A stretch of DNA of 64,000 nt from Nemopilema nomurai. Lineage: Eukaryota; Cnidaria; Scyphozoa; Rhizostomeae; Rhizostomatidae. The DNA lies in NCBI GenBank assembly GCA_003864495.1, contig ML133493.1:1743820-1807819 (forward strand), given 5' to 3'. Below the pieces are notes generated by a model that did not search any database, was not told where the DNA came from, and saw only the letters and a list, made by a program, of their open reading frames with translations. The position numbers were made by a program, and so were the translations under genes. Below are positions 23,645 through 35,400 of the stretch, piece by piece (position 1 is the first letter of the stretch; every line of letters begins with the position of its first letter).

Positions 23645-26136
23645 ATGCGCAAAACGCTGGTGGGCAAGAAAACAACAATGGCCGCAGAAGCAACAGCGAG
23701 TTCTATGTCGTCTTACTTTCGAGGTCTCAATTCTGTTGCTCGTAATCGATATTTAGACAAATTGAAATATGCGAGGGGTACAAAGTGTTTACCGGACCCG
23801 TATCAGTTAAGTTTTGGCTGGTCAGACAGTCCAAGGAACTGGCCAGACATTACTTTTGGTGATATTTTCATGTATTTGATCGAGACGCCTGGAAGCTTTA
23901 CTAGAGAAGAGCTGAAAGCCTACAAATCTCTGGAAGCTTACAAGTGAGTTTTTTTAATGAATCACTAGTTATGTACCGGCATAAGTTATTTGTTGAGAAT
24001 TTTACTGAATTATTTTTGTCTGAAATGTATTCAAAGTTTGCTGTTGATTTAGGCCTTTTAGCCGAATGACTATTATTGGCCTATATTTCATTTTTACATC
24101 ATCCATTTTAAACTTATGGTGTATCCACAGTTATAACTGAAACCCATCATTGTCACAGGTATGTTATAAGTGGACACGTTGGCAAAGTTTATATGCATCC
24201 AGTTGGTACAAATGTTCCCTACTGTTTCCTCAAGGCACAAGTGAAACCATCCCAAAGATTATCTGGATCCTTCCATCAACCTTGGGTGTGTGTTGAGAAA
24301 AGTACTGGCTCAATTTATTGTGCACATTGCAACTGCATGGCAGGGTGAGATATATTTTAATATTTCATTTCTTTCATTTTGGAATAACATGAAAAGACAC
24401 CTTGTTCTCGTCACTTGTTCACCTTGTACTCCCCAGAGTATGGAAACATTGGATAATGACCATAAATACTAACATACAAACATATCATTTGTAGACTTGG
24501 TGAGACATGCAGTCATGTTGCTGCTGTACTATTTAAAGTAGAAATGGCAGTCAAGGTTGGTATGACATCAACCTCTTCAACAAGTGAAGCCTGCAAATGG
24601 AATGTAGCATTTAAAGATGAGGTGAATACAGTTTTTCATTTTAAGAGAGATAATCAGATGAATAACAGAACCAATGAGTTAACCTTCCAAAGAAACTTTT
24701 TAGTTGAAATACATTGTTTTATCCATTTTTGTCCTCTTTGTGGTTTATAAAGCACTCTCTAGATTACTGTAAAAAATTGAAATTTAATTTACATGACATG
24801 AATTGATAAAAGATTTTTGCAATTTGAAGTGTCTATCTTTTGTTAATATTGGGTAATTATTATCATTATTATTATTATTGTCATTACTTTAAACATACTA
24901 AATTCTCTGATATACAGATTTACAATTTATTGCTTTTTTATACTTGTACAGCTTGAGCCACTCACTATTTCTGAACAAGCATCATTGTTTCAAGCCAATC
25001 ACAAGAGCATTAGGGAATGTCACAATCCAACTGGATCTGATCCCCTTCCCTCCATTGAAGAGCTAAAAGAATTACAACAAATCTGCCCAGACGCATGTCT
25101 GTTTGGTATAATTCCAAAGTTAGACAGTGAAGAAACTGACACTGCCTCTGAAGATGAATGCTGTGGTGTCTTTCCTGAGCTCTTACATGGTTTGTTTGAG
25201 GAGAAAGTCTGTAATCTTGAAGGTAGCCAGCTGGCATCTTATGCTCAGTCACTCTGGGCAAGGTACAAAATCAGTGAGCAGCAAATCAATAATTTGGAAA
25301 AGCAGACAAGATCACAGTCAGCCAGTAAATTATGGCACAAGCATAGAGAGGGAAGGATCACAGCTTCAAAAGTACATGATGTTGTTCATATGTTACCTTC
25401 TACTGACCCATCTAATCTTGTTTGTAATATTCTTGGTTATAGTTATCATGATTTGTCCAAGGTACCTGCCATAAAATATGGAATAGATAATGAGAGATCT
25501 GCCAGAGAGTGGTATTTTGATGAAATGGTGCCTCTGCATGACAATTTTAGCTGCCATGAGAATGGATTCTACATTTCCAAGACACAACCTTTCCTTGGTG
25601 CAAGTCCTGATGGCATGATCAATTGTTCTTGTTGTGGCAAAGGATCTTTAGAGATCAAATGGTCTTTCAAGAATAGGCAAAGGTCAGTTGAGGAAGCAGC
25701 CAATGAAGATCCTGATTTCTGCCTTGACAAATCATTTATTTTGAAGCACAACCATAGGTACTACACACAAGTGCAATTCCAAATGTATACTTTAGAAGTG
25801 CAGTACAGTGATTTTGTAATTGCCACTGACGTTAACAAAAAAGTCATCAGAGTTTCATATAATCACCAGTTCTGCACCAATCTGGCTTCATTGTCAAAAA
25901 GGTTCTTTTTCGACAATGTGCTCCCTGAAATTATCACCAAAAAACTTTATTCAGAGCGAGCAGAATCTACAATAAGTGATGAAGATTTATGGTGTGTCTG
26001 TCGCAAGAAAGCTTCTGGAAAGATGATTATCTGCGCAGGAAACTCATGTAGGATTAACAAATTTCACTACAAATGTGTTGACCTACAAAGGAAGCCAAGG
26101 AAAGAATGGTTTTGCTTGAATTGCTCCACCAAGTGA
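23645..26136 (+). CDS. SWIM-YqaJ exonuclease-PHD protein of the transposon
   Basis: Four exons (23645-23943, 24159-24344, 24495-24621, 24952-26136) join in phase to give 598 residues. A start at the ATG at 23678 is equally possible and sits in a better context. The exon 2-3 junction assembles a SWIM zinc finger: C157, C159, C167, H169 (CNC...CSH). Exon 4 holds a YqaJ/lambda-exonuclease-type core: KLWHKHREGRITASKV (about 330-345), GIDNE with E385, SPDG with D424, EIK with E438 and K440, and a Q-rich strand YYTQVQFQMY. These correspond to the family's metal-binding D, E and K residues. A C4HC3 PHD finger ends the protein (about 552-595). YqaJ proteins in viruses and ISL2EU transposons are predicted 5'-3' nucleases; a role in excision or end processing is inferred. 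The N-terminal 95 residues have no recognised domain. The left terminal region of the transposon overlaps the first codons. Confidence 0.9.
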
Positions 26137-27079
26137 AGTACCCTGGCCTGTTGTCAATGACAAACTGTTTGATGACAAATTTGATGATAAGAATCTTAAA
26201 AATTTACTGGTTAACTAATTTTTGAAAAGTTCAGTTATTTTTTATATAAGTAAGTAAGTTTTTTTGCATAAATCAAATTATGAATTTGATAGTTTGTTGG
26301 TTCAGCAAAGCATTATTTTCATTCTATTCCTTCAAGGAATTATGTTTCATTTCTAGGGTGTTTGTTTCTGATTTTATTATTTCTGATTTCTGATTATGCT
26401 ACTCTTTTCAATGAAATGCTGTTTCCTTGTGATATATTATTTTTTTCAAAATTAACAAAGGCCTGCTTTTAAAAGAGACTCATCCTATATTATCAGTAGT
26501 TCATTCTCTGTTAGTCTCCCATAAAAAATTCTGGAATTTGAAGCATGATTTGCAGCTATTTATTTTATTCAAGCAAGTTAAAACATTCAAAGGTCAGACA
26601 ACCTAGTTAAGTAACAATACTTTCAGTCAGGCCATCTTCTAACATCTCTTGTATAAAAGAGGGAATATGTCTCGAAACTTTTTATCAGCAGATAAGAAAA
26701 ATGTGGGCCTTTTGGGCTTCAACTTTGCCCCCTACCACACATCCCTGATTTAGCACATTCATTTAACTATCTGATAATACATAGAATTGTAATCTTACAT
26801 GTCATTAAAACTAGTTGATTTGATGATACAAATTAAAAGAGTTGGTGTGCAAAGATGTAGAATACATTAATACTTCAATATTGTGCTCGCAATGATATGA
26901 AATTAACACAAAAATTTTTTAGATTTTTAAATTTACCAACTCTAACCTTGAAAAAGAATAACAGGTATTGCTTTCAATCAAATTGTTCTCGATAACCTTG
27001 TACAATATAAGCAAGATGTTCCAATAGCTATGATAAAAAACAAAGATAAACAATTTTGTTGATTTGGTGTGTGTTCTCT
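26137..27079. other. Convergent intergenic region inside the transposon
   Basis: This AT-rich stretch lies between the stop codons of the two convergent transposon genes. It should hold both 3' ends; I see no further open frame or structured repeat in it. Confidence 0.5.
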
Positions 27080-28689
27080 CTACTTGATAAGCTTTGGCAG
27101 AAGATTTGTTACAGCAGCACAAATGGTTATAATGTTGTCAAAATTTGGAACCATGTTGATTTGCATAGTTGTGCTTAAGATGCGAAAATTCTTGATTCTA
27201 CCAATGGCTCGCTCTACATGAATACGGACCCTTGCAATTTGACGGGATTCTTCAACTTCTTGCTGGCTTAATTGGTCCTTGCCTTTAGTGAAAGCTGGTA
27301 TTACCAAAGTAGCATTATGGTTTGCAATGTCATCTGCAACAAGGAAGCCTCTGTCAGCCAACACCTGATCATTATATTCCAGAAGGTCTAGAAAGCCACT
27401 TCTTTGTGTAATAACTTTGTCAGATACACGTCCACCAAATGCTTTTGACAAAAAAATTATAGCGCCAATTGGTGATATTCCAATCAAAACTTTAAGGGTG
27501 TTATTATGCTTGTAGTTTGACCAGGTGACTTGTCTGGCTTTAAGATTTCCTGGACGTTCAATGAAAACCTCGGTACAATCTATAATCACCCTACATCTTG
27601 GAAAACATCTCTTGAAGACTTTTGGAAGTGTCCTTAAAACATCCCCTTTATCAGGCCAATGAATAAAGCCTTTAAGTTTCTTGGCAATAACTGGAATGCT
27701 GTTGTTGAGTATCCTTGAGACTGTTGCTTTGCTTATGCTGAATCTATATCCCAAATCATCATGGAGAAGATTCAAACGAAGCTTTAGGAAGACAATAAAA
27801 AAGACATCTTGTGGAACAACAGCATCAAATGTTGGCAACTCTTGGGATACATACTTAAAAAGCCATAAGAAACAAACAATGGATGGTATGCCAGTATAGA
27901 ACTTAACCTTGTAGTCTGTATCAAGAAATTCATGACCAAATTTTGATAGCTTCAATTCTTTTCCAAGCAGTCCTTTCTCTGATCTCAAACTCTGTACTTC
28001 AGTATTTAATAAATCCATCTCATTCCTAATTTTTTTCTGAAAATCGTGCTCATTATTTTTAGAAATTGTACTTTCAGTAACGTCATCTTCAGCAGAAAGT
28101 TCCACAACAGTACTCTCAACGATCTGAAATGACAACTCTTTTTCACTCTTCGTTGAGTCGTCTTCTTTTGAAAATGACACGCTCTGTGCTTCCTGGATTC
28201 TTGCCTCCTCTCTCTTCAATCCTCTTTCATATCTACCGGCATCCAAAACAGTCGAAGCTTTTTTCGAATCACTTTTCTCATAACCCATTTCCAGAGTTGG
28301 AACATAGTCTGGACTACGACTATCTGAAGAGGCTGCACCTAGAAATATAAGCACATATAGGAAAATTAGTGTTTCGTCATAGATACATTATGCAAAATGC
28401 TCCTGACATTGGTAAGTGGAACAGCTTTAGGCCCGTTAGGCCATGTTAGAAAAATTTCATAAAAACTTTCCAAAACACGAAATCAGAGAACAAGAGTTTA
28501 CTTACCGCTTATAAAATGTTTTCCACAAACTCTAACATCACTTCCCAGAGGAGGGTTGTATTGTTTGCGATGAATTGCCGCCAACCAAACTCTCCTTCTA
28601 TTGGGTTCCTTCGGCAGACGGTAAAAGCCTAACTTTGATTCTTTTGTTTGACGATTTGCACAACCGATAACGATGCAACTGTTGACCAT
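27080..28689 (-). CDS. THAP-domain DDE transposase (DDE_Tnp_4 type)
   Basis: Two exons (28689-28506 and 28338-27080, minus strand) join in phase to give 480 residues. Exon 1 is a THAP zinc finger, a C2CH DNA-binding domain: CIVIGCANR, the tryptophan in RRVW, and VCGKHF; the junction gives HFISGGAASS...SPDYVP, the usual THAP end. An acidic and coiled-coil-like linker follows (about 75-190). A helix-turn-helix-like segment lies at about 258-283 (FSISKATVSRIL). The DDE domain has D315 (IIDCTEVFIERP), D390 (VLADRGF) and E437 (RIHVERAIGRIKNF). This matches the DDE_Tnp_4/Harbinger-like fold used by ISL2EU transposases. All three acidic residues are present and there is no internal stop, so the protein may be active. 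It is transcribed from the right end of the element inward, opposite to its partner gene. Confidence 0.92.
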
Positions 28690-28875
28690 GACGATTAACT
28701 TATGATGAGTAATTGTTTAAAAATTTGAAGAATAATTCAATTGCAAATTAAGCGCAACGAGCAATGAATCGAGATAAGTCAGCCTATGTTTACAACAACA
28801 CGCTAATGGCGGATGTTGTCTTTTTGCCCACCACGGCAACAAACAGGGTCACGTGACAGAAAATGTGACGTCAGC

Positions 28876-28887
28876 TGAAACGACCCT
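28876..28887 (-). repeat. Right terminal inverted repeat
   Basis: Inverse complement of the left end, followed by the AT duplication at 28888-28889. Confidence 0.85.
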
Positions 28888-28889
28888 AT

Positions 28890-31340
28890 AGAGAAGAGGA
28901 AATAGTGTCTTTGCTACCTAAAGATAGCTCACAAGAGCCGCATATCTGTGGTGAGGAAAGATATAGTAGAAAAATGCAGTCATTATTGTAATTGCTTGCT
29001 TCTGGCTGACAGGACTCCCATCTGATTCCTCCAATTAAGGCCTGACAGGGGGGTTCGGCCACGATAAAAAAGGACCAGCGCTACAATGCTAAAAGCTACC
29101 CTTAAATGGTATTATTTTTTGACAATTACCCCCCGAAATGGTAGCATAAGAAACAAAACTACGTTACTGGGTAGCATCCATTAATAGAAATGATCTCTGA
29201 AAGCTTGATAACAGGATGCCAATAAACAAAATATGACTTAAATCAACTTTAAGAGTAATAAGGTCGTTCTTGAAACCAATTCAACGCAAGGTAAACGTCT
29301 TGCAACTTGGAAGGAAGCGAAGGAAAGTCGAAAATTAAATGATTCGCAAAATGTCATTTTTTGTTACGTTGACGTTATATGGGTGGGAGAATCAGTCGAG
29401 AGAACAGACCATAGAATATGTTGAAGCCTCCCTCTAAAGATCTTCAATTAGCCCAGATTCAATTGGATTTTGAATAAGCAGGGGTATATGACATGAAATT
29501 TTTTGTAACTCACTAGAGTACTTGAAAGTTGAAATTGCAGTCATTACTTTGAAGTCTGAGCGTCCTAGCCGTAAATCGACATAATCAATGCCAAAGCACA
29601 AGTGACAGTTAAATTCCTCTAGTTGGACTAACAAGCTGTTGTCAATTGAAGATCTTCATAAGAACCATCTAAAATCTTTAAATTTATTCAAGGCCTGTCG
29701 GGGATGAATCAGGGTTTCGACGTCCGTTTCTATAATGAGAACAGACTTTAGAGCCATTTGTGCCTTTAAGGACGGGGCCCCCGAAGGGCTTTCCTGTCCG
29801 GCAGGTGCAAAATTTGTGAATAAGCATATTGTTTTGGTGAGAAGCTATTAGCACGGGCAGTTGGTCCTCTTGCGGCACAGTCAGCCGCCATGGAAAGACT
29901 GGGAGCAGCTCCCGGGATCAAAAAGCCACCTGGAACTACCGAAATGTGACTGCGTTTAGTCCAACAGAAGAGAGAATTTCGGTGATTTTGCTTCAACTTA
30001 TGTGATAACTAGGATAACTGGCAGGCAAATAGTTAGCAAAAAATTAACTGAAACATTATGACTGGGAAACCGAAAGCAAACTTCTTTAATTTGAGTAAAC
30101 AGTAGGCAAATGTTGAAGATTGCTTGAAGAAAAACATTATTACAAACAGCATGCAAAAGATTAGTTTTGAGCGATTTCATACAGGCAAACCATGGGTCAG
30201 GGGGTAGGGGAGGGTTGATGGGGGGAGGGGTCGTGCGGCTGCTGCGGTAAGGCACTGGGGCCAATAATTTGTCTTTGGCTAATGGTGGCAGCGGAGGAAA
30301 GACGCATTAGATGAGTTCTTGGCGAGACTACCTTGGACAGTTGTTCAGTTGTAGGTGTTCATGGCTGAAATCAGAAAGCTCAGAAACTTTTTCACAGGCA
30401 GCTCTTAATTTCCCAGTCAATGAAAGACATTAGACAATGGGCGCCACTATAAACTGCAAGGCTGCCCATTTCATATAGGTTGCTCTAATCCACAGTACAT
30501 TGAACCCCCAATAAGGTTCTTTTAAACAGCTGCTTCTAGTTCAGTCCTGAAATATATAACACTATCGCTGCTAAACTTTGGTTTGCTCTTGTGCAGCATC
30601 TTTGCATACTTGACATTTAATTCAATTTTTGGAAAAGAATATGCGCCTTTTTATACATGAGTTGGGATATGATTACTATCTGGAGTTTGGAATGTCCTCA
30701 TCTGGTAATTACTCCACAAATACTGACACCGAAGAACCAATTTTGTCGGGAATAGATCGTGCAGGTGTTGTCTATTGACCCTTCTTACGGAAAAGCCATC
30801 AACAAGAGTGCTGGTCACCTACAGAAGCAGCGAGCCTTGCTACAGGTCTCATATGTGTTATTCGTCACGACAAGAAAAGATTTCGTTACCCTCGCCTGAT
30901 TGCCCACAGAGAGTAGAGGGGCTAGATTTGAACCTTGCAAACAAGCATTCTTCAAAGAATGAGGTCCGAATTAGGCAGCTGCTTTGCTAAGCCAATGCAG
31001 AAAGTGCTTTCGACAGGAGGCAGAATACAGCTATTAATCTGATGAAAATCTGATTTCAGTATAATTTTTTACAGATGTCCGAGCACAACAGTATGTTCTC
31101 TTCTCATTAAGATACCACATAAATCGCGTTCTCATGACCAGATGACAAGCCAATATATAGACCCATAAGAAATTGTCTACGATTCATTAGTTCTGCAAGA
31201 GTTTTGAATGGTATGGATTTTGGGTTGTGGCTTACCGTATTAATGAAAACTACTCGCTATAGGAGACGAGCACAACTGTTTAGAAAAGCAAAACATATCC
31301 CAATACAATCGTCATGAGTTGTATTCATGAGTATTCGGTT
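28890..31340. other. Intergenic, nothing firmly recognised
   Basis: No gene is supported. A 13-base inverted pair (aagatcttcaatt at 29437-29449 and aattgaagatctt at 29644-29656) bounds about 220 bases. A GC-rich patch at 29770-29900 and a G-rich run at 30196-30245 stand out by composition only. Confidence 0.35.
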
Positions 31341-31344
31341 ACTC

Positions 31345-32035
31345 TTCTAAACGATTTGGTGTGATCAATGTGATGTCCCTTGGTGTAATCGATGTGGTAT
31401 GATTTGAAGTAATAAATGTGAATTGATTTGGTGTGATCAATATAGCATCAATTGGTGTGATCAATTTGATATGATTTGATATACAGAAAGTCCCCGCATA
31501 TAAGAAACGCACATATAAGAAACTGCAGCCTGCCAGCACAGAGAATATTTTCTCCTTTATATGAAACCAGCCAGCCTCATTTTTCCCCAATTTCTTATAA
31601 ATGCTGCTAAATGGAGAAAATCTTTTAATAAAATTTAAACTTTTTCTGAGAAACTAGATTTGTTCAAAGATATACAGTATTTTTTACTTATTTCATCCAT
31701 ACTCATCTATTAGGGTATCCTTCGTTACAATGAAACATGTTCCTTGAATTCAAAAATATGTTTTTTTCACAAGAAAGCCTTCCATAAAAAAGAAAATTTC
31801 TTAATGAACATATAAGAAACCAGCCAGCCTGATTTGAAAATATTTTCTAACGTATAAGAAACTCAACAGCCTGATTTGAAAACCTGAGTTTCTTATATGC
31901 GGGGACGTACTGTAATCCATGTGGTATGACTTGTTGTGATTAATATGGCATCATTTGGTATAATCAAAGTGATACGATTTAATGAAATCAATGTGATGTG
32001 AATTGATGTAATCAACATGGAGTGGCTTGATGTTA
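31345..32035 (+). repeat. Minisatellite interrupted by a MITE
   Basis: Degenerate units of about 20-25 bases built on GATTTGGTGTGATCAATGTG run from about 31345 to 31481 and continue from 31915 to about 32035, with a MITE between them. Variation between units is high (TCAATGTG, TCGATGTGG, TCAATATAGCA, TCAACATGG). Confidence 0.7.
31482..31914. mobile_element. MITE 1 with TA ends, Tc1/mariner-like
   Basis: Terminal inverted repeats of 25 bases match with two differences: CAGAAAGTCCCCGCATATAA on the left against CAGTACGTCCCCGCATATAA read inward from the right. TA flanks both sides (31482-31483, 31913-31914). The inside repeats the end motif (ATATAAGAAAC, ACATATAAGAAACCAGCC, CGTATAAGAAACTC). It has no coding content. 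The TA duplication suggests mobilisation by a Tc1/mariner/pogo transposase; that is inference. Confidence 0.8.
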
Positions 32036-32496
32036 TAGACAACCAGTTTCACTTGTGCCTTGAGTCAAATCACAATACGATCTTAGTATACTTTTAAGTC
32101 TCGGAAGAAAATTACTCAAGCAAGAACGAACCCACATATTTTAACTTTTAATATTTCATTAATAACTTCTAATAATCATTGGTTGTCATTCAATGAATGT
32201 ACTCATACATGCAGCCTCTATACACCTCTAGCCCCATGCCTCACTATCCGTCTAGGCGGATCTGTCTGCCCTATACGACGATATTATTTTTTCTTACAAA
32301 CTTCTCAATAGATCTAGATGTAGATCTCAAACATTTAATATCAGAACTGGTACACAAAAAACCCTTCTGTCTCAAATTTTGCAATGTAGTTCAAGATTAG
32401 AGTGCATTTCTCTTTCAGCGTGCCAGTTTTGAAGATGAACGTAACTGAATCCATGCAAGTTTGATTCAAAGACTTGTGCTGTGAAATGGATGGTGA

Positions 32497-35400
32497 CTAT
32501 GGCACTGCTGTTGTTGTTGTAGTTGCTGTACCAATAAGCAAATGATTCTTCGGCGAGCAAGACGATGGCACCATTATCCGTACACTTGCCTGGTAGCCAT
32601 TCTCCTCCATGAACTTGCATCGGTCCAAATCAACAAGCGCCATGCTTTTCATGCCAAGCTGACACTTCTCGGACTTTGTCTCCCAAGTAGTCATATCAGA
32701 AGCATGTGTGAGTACCATGAACTGAGAGGTATCAACAGTCATTTGAAATAACTGACTTCTTGGATATGAAAGTGAGTTCACGACAGCTATGCCACCATAG
32801 CAACAAGGACATACCACATACGAAGCCCTGCAAAATATTGTTTAAAAAATCTGTAAAAATCAGAATCTTGAAATCTCTATAGCCATTTTCTAGAATATCA
32901 ACAAATAAAATCGAACATCTCCAAATTAAGGAGAAAATTGATATTAAAATGTTGGCAAACCTCTGTTTGAGACATGAATTCAAAACGAGGTCGGTGGCCA
33001 GCCCGCAAGCGTGAAGGCTGACGCCAACATCGAATGACCCACAAAAGTAGTCCAAATTAGAATGGCACACTTTTATGTTCCCAAGCCTCAGCTTTTCTAT
33101 CCTTTCGATCGCTCTCTTCACAGACTGTTCCTTGTTTTCAACTAGAATAACCTGCGCGGGCAAAGATAAGCTAAAATGAATCTTCTAAAGGTCATGAGTA
33201 GAAAAACACAATTTAAATTTAGTATTTTCAGTGGTCTACTTGAAAATAAACTATTTTTCAACGATGTTAATGAGCAAACCTTAGGATGTTAAATCTTACA
33301 CCCAATGATCAGAAAGCAGGCCTTCAGTCTTCATTGAACACTTAGCAAAACTACGATTGCGACGCCTGTGAACAAGATCAAGAGAGGTCGATCGAATTAC
33401 TCACCTCACATTGTGGAAAGAGGTAAGCAATAACTATGCCGACATGGCCACCACCAGCACAAAAGTCAACAATCCTTTTTCCAGGCGTCGCCAAAGGAGA
33501 CACGGCGGATACCATATTGGCGATCTGTGCTCTTTTTCGTTCTGAGCGGCCTTCATTCAAATCACCTAATTCAGAAAAAAACAAATTATAATTTGAACTC
33601 TGAACATCGGAAATACATTGTGTTTAAAATTGAGTTTTCAAATGCAGTAATATTTTTCTAAATTGGGTAGCCATTGGGTAAAACCATCAAATCGACTGGA
33701 CCCCTGTCAAGACATAATTGAAGTATTCCTCCCAGGGACAGGAATGCAAGTCAGAAAAGAAATGCGTGCAGCATACGCACTAACAGATCCTCGAATTTGC
33801 TGACCACATGAATTAGCTGTGAGGGTTTCATTTTGCTGTGAGAGATTATCGCAAATCCTCCGATGAACGCCCCCTTCTTTTAAACGCCTCCCTTTAATAG
33901 CAACCCTTTCTCAAAGAAGGTTCTCTTACCATAGCAAGTGACAAAATCACATCATTGAGAATTTCCAAGGATGCGGAGCTAATTTGGAGACAGATGGCAG
34001 TGAAGACGGCCAATCATTGTTTTAAGAAAAAATGGGAGATCAAACTGGGGTAGATCAAACTTCACTGCTTCATGAGAAGGAACTAGATGCTAATAACCAA
34101 TTCGTTGTGAAACTAGCAGATTCGGTTACTGAAGATGCGAATCAGCCGTTTAATTTCCTCGACGATGATGAAGACAAGAATGATCTGTTTTTTTGATCTA
34201 TTTATTTGTGTTTAATAAAATAAAAGAGTATCTTGAATTTTTTAAATAAATGCCAACCTCTTATAAACCCTTCCATCTTATAAATGCCCCCATCAAAACT
34301 AAAAAAATTAAATAAACACCCCAGGCGTTCATTGGCGAATATATGATAAACAATTAAGTCAAGTTATGGTATTGATGAAAACCTGCAGATGGGTCTATGG
34401 AGGAAGGGTGAGCTTCCCAGTTAACACATGGCGATTCCTGACAAAGTGGCAAGACATCAATGTTAATGTCATGTTTCTCAAGCTTCTTCAGTGTTACTTC
34501 TATCTCATTCTTGTGATTAATTCTGATTTTCTCTCTTTTCTGTTCCAGCTTTGTAAGACTAACTGCAAATAAAGTAAGAAAAAGAGTAAAAATGCAAATA
34601 TTTGCTAAATTCAACATGTTCGATCAAATACATAAAAATTTAGTAGCCTGGTATTAGATTAGTATGTCAGGATATTGTTGAGCTAAGTAGAGAAATGAAT
34701 GAACAGCCAAAACAGGTAAAATAGATAAATAGAGTTTCAAAGCTAAATTAGACTAAATAAAAAGAGTTAACAGTTATGATTTCTAACTAGCTCAAGTCTT
34801 GATGTCCTTCCTTCACAACGGTAGAAGTCTGAACAAAATACCGTAAATCCTATAATTGGCCCCCCCCCTCGAAAAAGCCCCCCTCAAATAAGCCTCCACC
34901 CTAGAGCTACAAATTTTCAATAAGCCCCCTTCGAATAAGCCCCCTCGATTTATTGATTTTTGACTCCTGAGGTTGCCTTTGGAATTTGAGTGAAATACCA
35001 CAAAAATTTATATTTTTGTTAATAATTTAATCAAATGATACTTTATACTTCAATTATTTTTATATTTTGAAAAAAAAGAAATTTCAAAAATTATCTTTTT
35101 TTGTGGCATGTTTCCGGTAACTTTATAAGCCCTCCCCTTGAATAAGCCCCCATCCAAAAATATCAAAAATAAATAAGCCCCCAGGGGGCTAATTCGAGGA
35201 TTTACAGTAATCACTGATAGACAAGACAAATGCATTTTATCAACATGAATTTCAGTGATATCAAATAATATCAGTGGTTTATAAACACTGCTCAACAAAA
35301 TCTAATAAATTCATACCTGGTTGAATGTTTGGATTGACATTTTGCCATTTGCAACAGACTTTTAAAAGGCCCATCGCATCATTATGCTTTGAGCACGCTT

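Larger units (their letters stand above)
23604..28887. mobile_element. Complete ISL2EU-type DNA transposon (5284 bp)
   Basis: Both ends carry AGGGTCGTTTCA as a perfect 12-base terminal inverted repeat (23604-23615 and 28876-28887), flanked on each side by AT as a 2-base target duplication. A second inverted motif, TGGTGGGCAA, starts at the 55th base from each end (23658-23667 and 28824-28833). Inside are two convergent spliced genes with uninterrupted frames: a SWIM-YqaJ-PHD protein on the plus strand and a THAP-DDE transposase on the minus strand. The pairing of a DDE transposase with a YqaJ-type nuclease protein and a 2-bp duplication is what is known of the ISL2EU (IS4EU) superfamily. The family name is from memory of those hallmarks; the boundaries and genes are seen directly. 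Intact frames suggest a young copy. Confidence 0.88.

Noticed and set aside
27681..28350. Plus-strand frames across the transposase region
   Set aside because: They are antisense shadows of the THAP-DDE transposase on the minus strand.
29437..29656. 13-base inverted pair considered as MITE ends
   Set aside because: No target duplication and no further similarity next to the arms; listed only as a note in the intergenic entry.
34354..34617. Minus-strand frame with an apparent signal peptide (MLNLANICIFTLFLTLFAVS)
   Set aside because: The hydrophobic start is intron read-through; a good acceptor at 34563-34564 puts only the downstream part into GSTCD exon 5.
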